Shown here piece by piece: positions 33,015 through 43,090 of a stretch of DNA of 64,000 bases; positions within the stretch are counted from its first letter, which is position 1, and each line of letters starts with the position of its first letter. Origin of the DNA: Saccharomycopsis fibuligera x Saccharomycopsis cf. fibuligera (Eukaryota; Ascomycota; Saccharomycetes; Ascoideales; Saccharomycopsidaceae); the NCBI GenBank assembly GCA_001936135.1, contig CP012812.1, positions 1,364,001 through 1,428,000 of the forward strand, in the 5' to 3' direction. The notes under the pieces were generated by a model that was not told where the DNA came from, did no database searches, and saw only the letters and a program-made list of their open reading frames with translations. Both the position numbers and the translations under genes were made by a program.

Positions 33015-36000
33015 TTAAAAATCCTCTAAGACCCCACTACTATCAATCTCCAATGCTTTTTCAATTAATCCTTGCAAATTCTTCTGCTGAATATAATTCA
33101 CTAAAAATCCATAAGTTTCTGGATTATTTTGACTAAGTTGTTCGAATGTACTGCTGAATTCTTTCAACACTTTGAAATTTATCGAGTTGGTGCCACCTCC
33201 ATTGTTGAGGTTCAATGCATTATAGTTCAAAAGCTTCAATCTCATTCTTTCATTAAAATTGAAATTATCAACTTCGTAAAAATCTTCTTCGAGTAAGTCG
33301 TTATCAAGATCCGCACCGCTCAAGCTCCCTTCACCGTCATCGTCTCCATCATTAATATTAGAGCCGCCAACAGCAGCGGATGAATTCTTGTTTGCGTCGG
33401 TGCCGTTTGCCTTGTTTGACTTTTGCTCATTTTCGTAAGCTTTTGGTACCTGAGCAACAACGTCGACCAACTTGACATACATCTTTTTAGTAAAAATGTC
33501 AAACCATTTCAAACTGTTTTCGTTCTTGACAAACTCACTCTTAATGGAATCTTCATTCTTCAACACTTTCAAAATACTCAAAATTTGCAACTTGATAGCC
33601 AATTTATCACTTTTCAACATCTTGACGAAAGAATTGTTGCGATTCAAAGATATCCAAAACTTATTCAAAAATTGGAAAAATGCTAAATTCTTAGAACCTT
33701 CAGCTCCTAGATCAATTTCGGCCAATTCGTCAAAACTCGTACTGTTGGTGTTATCAATCTTGTTCAACAAATCGAGTAAGTTGTGCACCTTGTCGAAATT
33801 GTTAATCACATGAATGGTAAGAGATGGCTTATACAAAAATGAAACCAAAAGTAACTTCAAGAAATTATTAGTTAAATGGACAATATCGAAATCAATAAAA
33901 GATGAGTCTGCTTCTTCTTCAGTCAAGAGGACAATTTCTTCCAAATTGACAAAAATCGAATTAAGCAATGCGTTAGTAGAATTTTCCAAAATGGATTGCA
34001 CTATTGGGTTCTCCTCCACGGTGGCATCGTTAATATTCTGTAATGCAAAGATCAAATCTGCTGGGTTTTGTTGTTGTAAATTATTAGAAGCAAGAAGTTT
34101 ATGTAATGACGAATTATGCACTGATAGTAAAATGTCTTCGAAAAGGGTATAGCTTAAGTTAATGTTTCCCAAAATATTTTCCATATTGGCTTTGTTTATT
34201 AATTGAATGTTAAGCTTGATCAAGGACAATAATCTAGGATCCGAATTCAAAGTGAAGTAATCAATCTTAAGAGTATTTTTCAATTCATCGTTGATAGCTT
34301 GTAAAGATTGAGGATCACTGACGCCACCATTGGACCCATTTTGTAATTCTTGTTCAATTTTGCTATTGAATGCGTTTTCGAAATAATACTTGAAATTATA
34401 ATTCGTAATGACAAAAATTTCAAAGAAATTACTAAAGTAGTCAAAGAACTCTTCAAAGCCAACATTATTGAAAACTTCCAAAATATGATCAAAGTTAGTT
34501 TGCACTGATCTAGTGATACAATTCAATGATCTAACAAGCAAAGTGGCTAATGACATTGCTTCGTCAAGAAGACCAATCATGGAATTATGAACCACAAATT
34601 TGATACATGGATCAAAATTGACAGAAAAATTGACAAGTAAAAGTTTTTCGTTGTTCATGCTTTCAATCATCACTGATAAATTATTAATGACACCAATACA
34701 TTGGGATTCCTTATCTTCAACAAGAGCAAATGCTTGAGCATTGCCTTCTTCTCTTGTGCTTGAAAGAGCATCCAATAATTCGCTAGAAATTTTTAAGAAT
34801 TGCGAAGATAATTTGGCACTTAATTCATTGGCAAAAGGCTTCAACTCAGATGAGAACGAAGATATAAATTCTTCGAGAATAGTGGTCAAGAAGTCAATTT
34901 CGTATTCTGAAATTAATTGCAAAAGTTTTGAAACGATCAGATTAATGTGGCTCTTCAAATAATTGGTAATATCTTCATTAACGAGCAATGATCTCAATGC
35001 ATCAAGTGCTTCAACTTGAACCAAGAATGAGTCAGACAAGTCAGTGTTGTTTGATGAGGAAGATGTAGATGATGATGATGATGAACCAGCATCAATCATG
35101 TCCTTGTCAATGAGTTGAATAATGCCTTTGAAGGCTTCAGACAAAACGCTTAAATCCTCAAATCTGTAGTTGAAAGTAGCCAAAGTTTCAAGAGCACGAG
35201 TAGTAAGGAAAACGTATTCATGATCGAAAATTTCAGGAACAATATAAGATTGAATCATTCCATCAATTTGAGTCTTAACTGGAGATGTTTCTCTAGAAGT
35301 AAGATGATAAGATAAAATACCCAAGACTCTCAAAGAAGCTTCAGTCTCCAATGCGTTGTTTAATTGTAACGTATTAAGGTCTTTAGAGTTAACTTCTTGA
35401 ATATCCTGCTGGATGGATGCTGGCAAGTCTGAAATATCATTAGCCGCAGTAGCTGATCTATAATCTTTTCTTTTGCTAAAATTCTTGTTCAAAAAGTCAA
35501 AAAGCCATGCGATAACCACTTCAAAATATTTGTTGGACAATTTATAAAGGAAATTCACTGAGGCAATGTCTGGTCTGCTTGAATCATTATTCAAATCATA
35601 GAATTTACGGAAAAATTCTTCGTCATCCTCGTAAAAGAGCGCCAAATTTTCTTGATTTATGATCAAAGATGGGAATATCAAGTATTGAATCAATGAATTC
35701 AAGTTATTGACCAAATGTTCTTTGAAAAGAGGTTCCTTATTCAAAATGTAACTAAAAAATTTGACCAATGAGTACAAAGTGCTGTCAAAAAGTAGCACCT
35801 TTTTGTTGTGCCAAGAATCAATTTGAATAAAAAATGTTTCAAAGTACTTTGGCAAATATATTTTTTGGAAATAGAACTGGAAATTCTTCAATGAATTTGT
35901 ATGTTCAGCAACATTGGTACTGAAGACATTAGGTTCAACTTGACTGGTGGTAGCCCCACCACCGTGTTTGGTGAAAAGTCTATTCAAGTTGGAAATGGCC

Positions 36001-36941
36001 CATTTTTGAGATTTAATTCTATAATCTTTGCTAGCAGCAATAGATGCAGTATTACTTTGGATTAATTGGGTATAATTTACCGGGAATGGCAATTTGAGCA
36101 ATAAAAAGTGTAAGTGAATCCAGTCATCGACATTGACAAATTTACCGTTTTCAATGGTGAGTAAAAAGTCTGGCAAATCATTGTACGTGACATACTTGAA
36201 AATTTTCAAAACAAGGTACAAAATATGGAACTGGCCGTTGAGAGAATGATCAGAAACAATGTCCGAAGTAACGGATAAGTTACTAACAATGGAGTTGAGC
36301 AAAGAAATCAATATTGGGAAGATAAATTGGGTCAAATTATTCATCAAGGCAAGAGAGCGCTTAACTTGATCGCCCTTGTCGAGTTTGGAATCAACGGTAA
36401 TATTGTAGCCAAGAATTGACCATCTATAGAATCTGGTCAACTCATATGTCAACAACAATGCCGTTAACAAGTTGTCGTTATTGGAAGCGCCATCACCCTT
36501 TAGCAAAGTTTCAATGGTTTGCAACAATTCTTCACCATAAGCATTTCCGTCATTAACATTGGACAGTAAAAATGCTTGGACAATTGAAGTTAAGTGGGCC
36601 ACGATACTATGATTTTCCAATGATTTGAGTAGTACTTGCACCAAGTTGGATTTGACCAATTGCCTGTCTTGGTCGCTAACAACAACATTAGACACAGTAC
36701 TGGATGCCTGTTGAGAACGTTTCAACCAGTATTTGCTAATTGCGTTTTTCACAAAAATGGCAGCGGAAAGCTTAATGGCGGCATCGACAGCGCCATCGGC
36801 AGCAAGATTGAGCAAAAAGCTAAGAAATTGAGGCTGATTGAGGTTATTGACGAGAGCCTGCTCTGCCAATTGCCTTGTCTGGAGATCATTGTTCAAGGTA
36901 TTGGTCAAGCAGTTGACCACCTCTTGCTTGTTGAAGGACAT
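33015..36941 (-). CDS. SXM1: Importin-beta family karyopherin, Sxm1-like
   Basis: Nuclear transport receptor of the importin-7/8 (Sxm1/Nmd5) class. 1308 aa, much longer than S. cerevisiae Sxm1 (about 944). The N-terminal 110 residues form the importin-beta N-terminal domain (LADGAVDAAIKLSAAIFVKNAISKYW is split here as AIKLSAAIFVKN then KYW). All-helical HEAT-like sequence follows. Blocks favouring Sxm1 over Nmd5, from memory: FFRKFYDLNNDSSRPDIAS, TRALETLATFNYRFEDL and ALDALRSLL. Length is added by a Ser run in the middle (about residue 625), an Asn-rich acidic insert near residues 1165-1210, and extended loops. The C-terminal acidic segment (EEDFYEVDNFNF) is typical of the class. Its upstream region has two CACGTG boxes exactly 60 bp apart. 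Family certain; orthology likely. Confidence 0.8.
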   Translation of the reverse strand: MSFNKQEVVNCLTNTLNNDLQTRQLAEQALVNNLNQPQFLSFLLNLAADGAVDAAIKLSAAIFVKNAISKYWLKRSQQASSTVSNVVVSDQDRQLVKSNLVQVLLKSLENHSIVAHLTSIVQAFLLSNVNDGNAYGEELLQTIETLLKGDGASNNDNLLTALLLTYELTRFYRWSILGYNITVDSKLDKGDQVKRSLALMNNLTQFIFPILISLLNSIVSNLSVTSDIVSDHSLNGQFHILYLVLKIFKYVTYNDLPDFLLTIENGKFVNVDDWIHLHFLLLKLPFPVNYTQLIQSNTASIAASKDYRIKSQKWAISNLNRLFTKHGGGATTSQVEPNVFSTNVAEHTNSLKNFQFYFQKIYLPKYFETFFIQIDSWHNKKVLLFDSTLYSLVKFFSYILNKEPLFKEHLVNNLNSLIQYLIFPSLIINQENLALFYEDDEEFFRKFYDLNNDSSRPDIASVNFLYKLSNKYFEVVIAWLFDFLNKNFSKRKDYRSATAANDISDLPASIQQDIQEVNSKDLNTLQLNNALETEASLRVLGILSYHLTSRETSPVKTQIDGMIQSYIVPEIFDHEYVFLTTRALETLATFNYRFEDLSVLSEAFKGIIQLIDKDMIDAGSSSSSSTSSSSNNTDLSDSFLVQVEALDALRSLLVNEDITNYLKSHINLIVSKLLQLISEYEIDFLTTILEEFISSFSSELKPFANELSAKLSSQFLKISSELLDALSSTREEGNAQAFALVEDKESQCIGVINNLSVMIESMNNEKLLLVNFSVNFDPCIKFVVHNSMIGLLDEAMSLATLLVRSLNCITRSVQTNFDHILEVFNNVGFEEFFDYFSNFFEIFVITNYNFKYYFENAFNSKIEQELQNGSNGGVSDPQSLQAINDELKNTLKIDYFTLNSDPRLLSLIKLNIQLINKANMENILGNINLSYTLFEDILLSVHNSSLHKLLASNNLQQQNPADLIFALQNINDATVEENPIVQSILENSTNALLNSIFVNLEEIVLLTEEEADSSFIDFDIVHLTNNFLKLLLVSFLYKPSLTIHVINNFDKVHNLLDLLNKIDNTNSTSFDELAEIDLGAEGSKNLAFFQFLNKFWISLNRNNSFVKMLKSDKLAIKLQILSILKVLKNEDSIKSEFVKNENSLKWFDIFTKKMYVKLVDVVAQVPKAYENEQKSNKANGTDANKNSSAAVGGSNINDGDDDGEGSLSGADLDNDLLEEDFYEVDNFNFNERMRLKLLNYNALNLNNGGGTNSINFKVLKEFSSTFEQLSQNNPETYGFLVNYIQQKNLQGLIEKALEIDSSGVLEDF

Positions 36942-37667
36942 GTGAGTGGTGGTGGTGGTGGTGCAGTAGCGTTGCGTAGTTGAGCTTGGGGCGGTGGTGG
37001 ATAGTGCTTAGCGCTGGACTGCCTGTCAAAAATTAGATAGTAGTAATATTATAGCTAGTAGTAATAATCGCAGATGCGGTGATTCTGGCAGTAAAGCAAT
37101 TTTGTATGGGAAAATGCCCGCCAACAGCGCACTTCTGGGAGGAGCGCTTTTGCTGTGTTTTTTTTTTCTCTTGTTTTTCTTTGTATGAGAAAAAATTTTT
37201 ACTATATATATATATCACGTGACAGTGATGGAGCAGGGTAAGAAGGACATCATGTGATAAGAAACGTCTGTTATTCACGTGGGTATCACTGTAGCGGTTC
37301 AACATACCGACAAGTTATATACAGTAACAGTAGTGACAACTGAGGGCTACAGCTTTCAGGACTAATGCTCAATGGAGGATAGCAGCCGATTAAAAGATTT
37401 ACAGACAGGCAGCCCTTGAACCTTGCAAGTCGCCTCTCAAGTTAAAAATGTAATAAACTCGCCCAGAACATCCAACCATTGAAAAAAAAAAAAAAAAAAA
37501 AACTATAAAAAGACACAGTATAAAAATATAATTTCATAATTTCATAATCGCAGATAAAGTAAACAACCTATAATAATAAAAATAATAATAAACCCAAAAG
37601 TATACCACGACTAGCATGATCTCATAAACCAAAAAAGCAAAATAAAAAACTCAGATCTACTGAATAG
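36942..37667. promoter_or_regulatory. SXM1-like promoter with paired E-boxes
   Basis: CACGTG occurs at 37216-37221 (TCACGTGAC) and again at 37276-37281 (TTCACGTGGG), 60 bp apart, with CATCATGTGATAA between. These are Cbf1-type sites. A TATATATATA tract at 37205-37214 lies beside the first. A20 at about 37482-37501 lies toward the next gene. Confidence 0.6.
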
Positions 37668-38415
37668 CTATTTGGCCAACCCATTGATTGTGGCAACCAC
37701 GGTTCTGCGGTGCTGATATTCTCTAAACTCGCACAAGTAGATACCTTGCCATGTACCGACATTCAATCTACCATTCTTGATTGGAATAGTCAAACTTGGA
37801 CCAATGATCGAAGCCTTAACGTGACCTGGTAAATCATCTGGACCTTCGTCGGTGTGTAAATCTATTTCGTTAATGTTAGTATTGATTATCCCAAAACGGA
37901 AAAAGGCAAGTACTGTGAAAGTCATGTTCTTTCGTCAAAAACCCGTTTCAAGAGGAAAAAAAAAATCAAAACTTGTGTTATCAGAGTGTGAATACAAGTG
38001 AAAAATTATTGAATCATTATATCCAATATTCATGGGAAAGATGAAAAAAAATTTTTGTCTCATCATGTAGTTTGGAATTTTTTTTTTCTTTGAACAGGCA
38101 TATGGCAAAAAAAACAAAACAAAACCGTAGTAAATGGGCTACTATGCTTGTAAGGCAGTTGAAATACTTACAGAATGGTTGGTTATATGGTACTGCATGG
38201 TCCAATGCCTTATCCATATCCGTTCTAACATCAGGGTCAAAATTCTCATTCAATGTCAATGCACAAGATGTATGTTTGGCAAACAAATTCAATTGGCCAA
38301 TCTTGACTTTTGAAAGCTCATGATTAATTTCGCCGAGCACATCATTAGTGATGAGGTAGATACCCTTTTGCTTAGCAGGCAACGTGAATTCTGTCTGGAA
38401 CCAGTGAGTAGTCAT
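37668..38415 (-). CDS. YjbQ/UPF0047 family protein (one intron)
   Basis: Small cytosolic protein of the YjbQ family; bacterial YjbQ can show weak thiamin-phosphate-synthase activity, but the physiological role in fungi is not settled. Split gene on the minus strand. Exon 1 is 38415-38172 (244 nt). The intron is 38171-37862 (310 nt) with donor GTAAGT, branch TACTAAC (37875-37881) and acceptor AATAG. Exon 2 is 37861-37668. Joined, it gives 145 aa with phase kept at a Tyr codon. Family motifs: [11 protein letters not shown] in exon 1; [17 protein letters not shown] across the junction; then [22 protein letters not shown] and the usual HRRTVVATI end. The start [10 protein letters not shown] is the standard N-terminus; the upstream open frame is hydrophobic and not part of the family. 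Confidence 0.9.
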
Positions 38416-39286
38416 ATTGAGATTAACAGCTGTATTGTTTTTGTTGAAGCAGACAAAAATGGCTATTATCGATAGTAACTGAATAATACCGAGTAAGATA
38501 AGCCAAGCGCGAAATGGAGTAAGCCCAATTGACCTTATTTTTGAAATTGTGACTAGAGTAGCCTCAGTGTAGCCGAGACCCAATCAAAACAAGAGAATTA
38601 GCAAGCAACCAAAGAAAAAAAAAGAATGAGTGAACCAATCAACAAAATCAATTAATTTTGGAAAATAAAGCGAACTGATATGGAGAGGTAATTGAGACTT
38701 GAGGCAAAAGCCTAATCAAGAAAGTCTAAGCTATTTCTTCCAGAAAAGAAAAGAAGAATAAAAAGTTTTAAGCCGTTGACGAGAACCCCAATTTATACTT
38801 TATCGGCGGGCACCGACGGAGTATGGCAAATAAAAATTTGAATGGCGGCTAGAAAGCAGGGTAAGCTCCCCAGTACGTTTCGAGCTGTAGTGGAGTTGAT
38901 ATAGTCACAGCAGACTGCAGGAAATTTTCTCAAAATCGTTTTAGAGAATTGTGCAAAAGTGCACAGACCGCGTGAAGCACTGTTGCTGAAAACATCTTGA
39001 GTCTTCCGTCTCAAATCTGCCTGTTTTTGTCCTTGGTGGCAAGATACGTTAAAAGATACAATTTCCACCTGGAAAATACTACTATATTGCGATCCAGCAT
39101 TAAAATCCAATCCGCTCCTTCCGTTCTGCATCTTTTTCCGTTTTACATGCATGTCAAATAACAGCCAACAAGATTTTTGAGCAATGTATGAGCTCATGAG
39201 CATGCTGAACGTGTTACCCGCATACTTTTTTAGCAACTACCTTTACGCACGTTATGAGCCACTTATTTTTGCGGAAATACAAGGAT
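38416..39286. other. Intergenic region, YjbQ-family gene to tRNA-Trp
   Basis: 870 bp. It holds the promoter of the YjbQ-family gene. An ATG-initiated minus-strand frame of 136 codons (39203 to 38793) is open but Cys/Ser-rich, without a recognisable domain. I do not call it a gene. No other signal seen. Confidence 0.45.
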
Positions 39287-39369
39287 GATGTGGTGGCTCA
39301 ATGGTAGAGCTTTCGACTCCAGTATACCGTGCCATCGAAGGGCTGCAGGTTCAATTCCTGTCCATGTCA
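39287..39369 (+). tRNA. tRNA-Trp (CCA) with 11-nt intron
   Basis: Full cloverleaf by hand. Acceptor GATGTGG pairs with CCATGTC (two G-T wobbles), discriminator A. D stem GCTC/GAGC. Anticodon stem TTCGA/TCGAA. The loop reads CTCCAG, then an 11-nt insertion (39323-39333), then A, so the anticodon is CCA at 39319-39321 and the intron sits one base after it, the canonical position. Variable loop GGGCT. T arm GCAGG-TTCAATT-CCTGT. The A box (TGGCTCAATGG) and B box (GGTTCAATTCC) are evident. The body closely resembles S. cerevisiae tRNA-Trp, which also has an intron but a longer one. A T8 run at 39384-39391 is the probable Pol III terminator. CCA is not encoded. Confidence 0.96.
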
Positions 39370-39383
39370 TATCCTTTCCTTTC

Positions 39384-39391
39384 TTTTTTTT
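39384..39391 (+). terminator. Pol III T-run terminator of tRNA-Trp
   Basis: Eight consecutive T residues 15 nt after the tRNA discriminator base. Confidence 0.8.
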
Positions 39392-39627
39392 GCTATTTTT
39401 TTCCTGCAATAGTTTACAGCATGCATCGAGATCCGCAAATAAATGCCAATGAAAGCAGACGTCATTTGATAAAACGGTTGTTCATTTAGTTGGAAAGCAG
39501 CGAAGCAGAGAGAATAAAACGAATGTTCGTGAAGAGACATAAATATTGTTAAAAGTATAAAAGAGATAGAGAGAGAAAAAGGAATGCAAGTGCTTTTTGG
39601 GACATGCATCACCATCATCATCATCAT

Positions 39628-41379
39628 CTACAAAGCAAATCTATAGTGCGGATCACAATGGAACTTGGCGGCATAATATCTTGACTTTTCGCCCACCAAT
39701 TTCCCCTCGGTGGCCAAATCCTCTTCACTGGCCTGGTCCAACTTTTTGTTTCTCCAAACCAAATAGAACCGTAATACCACCGCTGTCAATATAGCAAGCA
39801 CCGTGAATGCAATGTTGCATGCCATTGCCGGTAAGTATCGTGGCCCTGTTGAAGCTGGATAAAAGTAACTTGCGTACACTGAACTCAAGTTACTGAAGGC
39901 GTTAATCAATGCGTATGCCACTGCTCTTTTACCAGCTGGCCGGTTCATACAACTGGCGATCCAGGACAAGATGGCGTTAAAGCCGCCGTAGATGCCAAGC
40001 ATTAAGAACATTGATACGTATCTAGCGGCGATTTGCATTGTGCTTGCGCAGATGATGAACCCGACAAGAGCAATGCATAACGAGATGATGATGTGGTAGA
40101 ATCTTTCGTTAGTTTTATCGGAATGCAAACACCAAAGACAGGAGAAGATGGCGGAGAAGAACCATGGCGGTGCGGTTAAGAGCAACGTTTTTGTTCTGTC
40201 GTAGCCCAAAGTTTCGACAATCGTTGGAAAGTAGGTGTTAACAGTAGCAGCGGTCACGGTGGACAATTGCAAGAACAAAAGCATGTATAATGTTGGGTCA
40301 GTTAAGCACATTTGGAAAGAAGTCCACATACTTTCGTCGTACGTGTCTTCCTTGCTGGCATTCTCAAGCATTCTGAGCTGCGCCAAGGCTTTTTCCTTCT
40401 CGTTTAAAAACTTGGTATTGTGTGGGTAGTCCGGTAAGATGAACATTGCCATGAGGGCCACTGGCACAGTGATGGTACCTTCAATAATAAACAACCATCT
40501 CCACGCGGCAATCCCACGGTTATCGGTTTGAAACCTCGTCAAGATGGCCTGACCAATCAACCCGCCAAAGGCGCCCGACATTTGCGAAGCAGTGTAAAGA
40601 ATGGAGATTCGAGTAGCGAGCTCTTTCTTTGTATACCACGAGGAAAGCAAGAAGAGACTACCCGCGAAGTAAGGCGATTCAACAAAACCCAAAATAAACC
40701 GAAGCGCAATCCAACCACCGTAAGACTGCACCGCGCCCGAGCAGGAGCTCACGGTAGCCCAGCCAATCATCACCGCGGGCAACAAGATCGAGGGTCTAAC
40801 TTTGTTCAAAATCATATTGGAGAACACCTGGGTCAAAACATAACCGACATAAAACACAGAAATTATGGTATTGTATTGCGTACCGTGTAACCCGGTGTCT
40901 TGCTCTAAGCCATCGAGCCTAGCAGTGGCAATATTGGTACGGTCCAAGTAGTTGAGCACATAAATCACCATAAGCATCGGTAGGAGACGAAGATCAATTT
41001 TCCATAAAAGTCTGCGTTCCTGCAGTTCGCGGTCCTCGCCGACAATGCGCTTGAGCTCCATTAATTTGGCGCCGTCATCGGAATCGCGTTCCTTGGCAAT
41101 AGCAACTTCAAGTTCTTCTTCGTGGTTGGTTTCGTTTTTTTTGTGGTCGAGGGAGTCAATATCATCAATATGGTCGATCTGCTCTTTGAACGATTTGTCA
41201 GACGAGTGCGAGCGACGCGAGCGGCGCGAGCGGCGGGAGAGGTTATCAGGGGAAACGCTAGCCGGGGCAATGTCAGCAGCAGTTTTGGCGGCCGGGGAGT
41301 CATTGCTGCTGTTGTTGTTGTATGGAGGAGGGCTGCTGCCAGCGTTACCGTCAGCTGGTGGCTGGGGATTACTGCTCAT
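39628..41379 (-). CDS. MFS permease of the allantoate (Dal5) / anion:cation symporter family
   Basis: Plasma-membrane symporter for small organic anions; relatives carry allantoate, ureidosuccinate, vitamins or sulfonates. 583 aa. A hydrophilic Pro/Asn/Ser N-terminus of about 110 residues with an Arg/Ser repeat precedes the family entry motif ERRLLWKIDLRLLPMLMVIY. First-segment signature: LNYLDRTNIATARLDGLEQD. Then about 12 membrane segments, including ALRFILGFVESPYFAG, SSWYTKKELATRISILYT and WRWLFIIEGTITVPVAL (all family motifs), and a C-terminal MNRPAGKRAVAYALINAFSNLS. Ends shortly after the last membrane helix. Downstream of tRNA-Trp, with a 1.7-kb upstream region. Such permeases are often nitrogen-regulated by GATA factors. 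Substrate cannot be read from sequence. Confidence 0.9.
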   Translation of the reverse strand: MSSNPQPPADGNAGSSPPPYNNNSSNDSPAAKTAADIAPASVSPDNLSRRSRRSRRSHSSDKSFKEQIDHIDDIDSLDHKKNETNHEEELEVAIAKERDSDDGAKLMELKRIVGEDRELQERRLLWKIDLRLLPMLMVIYVLNYLDRTNIATARLDGLEQDTGLHGTQYNTIISVFYVGYVLTQVFSNMILNKVRPSILLPAVMIGWATVSSCSGAVQSYGGWIALRFILGFVESPYFAGSLFLLSSWYTKKELATRISILYTASQMSGAFGGLIGQAILTRFQTDNRGIAAWRWLFIIEGTITVPVALMAMFILPDYPHNTKFLNEKEKALAQLRMLENASKEDTYDESMWTSFQMCLTDPTLYMLLFLQLSTVTAATVNTYFPTIVETLGYDRTKTLLLTAPPWFFSAIFSCLWCLHSDKTNERFYHIIISLCIALVGFIICASTMQIAARYVSMFLMLGIYGGFNAILSWIASCMNRPAGKRAVAYALINAFSNLSSVYASYFYPASTGPRYLPAMACNIAFTVLAILTAVVLRFYLVWRNKKLDQASEEDLATEGKLVGEKSRYYAAKFHCDPHYRFAL

Positions 41380-43090
41380 GTTGGAAGGAATGCCGTAGTG
41401 CTTGAGCAGTGGATATAGCTAGAGCGGAATATCTGGAAGGATAGCAAGCAGACTGACTAACTAACTGAAGGGGAAAGTAGGATAACAAGGTATGAGAACT
41501 ATTTATCAATCTCCATTTTTTTTTTTTTTTTTTTTATTAATGAAGCACAGTCCTTGGAAGGGAAAGCGATAGCTTTTATAGAAAACGCATGTCGAGGAGG
41601 ATTGAACAAAGAAATGGACCAAAAGCCAAGGCTAGGGTTGGATCGAGGACTAGGCCAGATCGGTGATTGAAAAAGATAAACAATCAGGAATCGAAAATAA
41701 ACTTTACAGTTTGGCAATCTGGCAAACTTTTGGAAAATCCCAGTTCATTCATCAATGGCTGCAGGCATGATGAGTACACTGACCGTATCGATTTTGGATA
41801 TTCCAGTTGGCATGGGAAAGCGAGCTCCGTTGGAGCAGTATAGTGTGGGAAGAAGCAGCGTGTGGCGACTGTGGCAAGTGTAGGTGTAGGTTGGGTGGGG
41901 GCAGGAGAAGCAACCAATGGGAGAGCAGGGTGGCTAGTGAGAAGAGTGTAGGATGGATCAACTTCAGTGCTACAGTTGGCACATTATCCCACTGAGAAAG
42001 AGAAAGAGAGTGTGTGTTTGCGTGGGTAGCAGTGCGAGGCAGCTAACTGGCGCACCTCCACAAAACTTAAACGAGACGGAAACAGCGAGCAAAAAGCAGC
42101 AAGCAGCAGCATTCGCTATTTCAGAGGATCTCGTACTGCTCTTAAGCGCCCACCAGTAGCGCCTTGGGCAATCGCTCGCAGTCGCTCTAGCGCACAAACA
42201 ACGCAACCCGCGACGCACCCCGGTGCGGAGAACATGAGAACATGGAGTGCGCCGGGCTGGGGTGCGTGCTTTTATGCTGTTTGTCTAGCAATTGTCGTCA
42301 GCCATTATTCAAGTATGGTTATATCATATATGATGGGTACACCACACCTTCACAGACCGAATGTCGCACCCAATATCCAAAAACAACTACAATAGCCGTC
42401 CCCACATCCACCCAGACAACAGAAACAAGGAGAATGTATCATTTACTACAGTTCCTTAATCGGCAAGGGAGGGAGCTACTGCAACTGTTAAGCTTTTCTT
42501 CTTGGGACTTCTCGGCGTTTCTTTGCCTCACTCACAGTCAATAATAGCCAGCAATCTGCGATTCGTGATTTGTGACTCTTGTCTCAGGCGAGCAAAAAAA
42601 ACTTTTGCTGTGGGCGTGCGTTGCTGTTTTCTCGTTCCAGATATCAGCAACACCGCTTAAATTTCTCGGCTTGGTGTCGCTCGTGTATCTGCCCAAAACA
42701 CGAGTTTAAAGTTGGACACGTATCACGTACCACGTAATTGTGCTTCTGTAGTCGATAGCTACTGCTCGAGCGCGCTGCGGACTTTATTTCTTTTGCAAAG
42801 TCCGAAGCGTTCTACAGATCACGTCCTGGAACCAAATCTCTATACTCTAGGGTACACACAATGTGCGCTTAGTTTAGCTTACTTCAGGTCGGTTCTAACG
42901 TTTCGTCTTTCCGTGGGAAATTTCGTTCAGCAGTCTTTATCCTCTCCTTGTCTCTCTATACATGGTACCGGCACTACAAGTGCTACCGCGCGACTAAAAA
43001 GAACAGCAGGCTCCATAATGATTGCAGAGTTCATTCCATTTATATATATACACACACATAGGGCGAGGGCAACAAATCAAAGCCTCGAGG
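41380..43090. promoter_or_regulatory. Long upstream region of the Dal5-like permease
   Basis: 1.7 kb; no supported gene. GATAA words occur near 41480 and 41674, compatible with GATA-factor control but common by chance. From about 41750 to 42260 the base composition is clearly richer in G+C than the surroundings, with GCG/CGC-rich words around 42160-42235. A 135-codon frame at 42712 begins with TTG and overlaps the end of the next gene; rejected. Confidence 0.5.
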
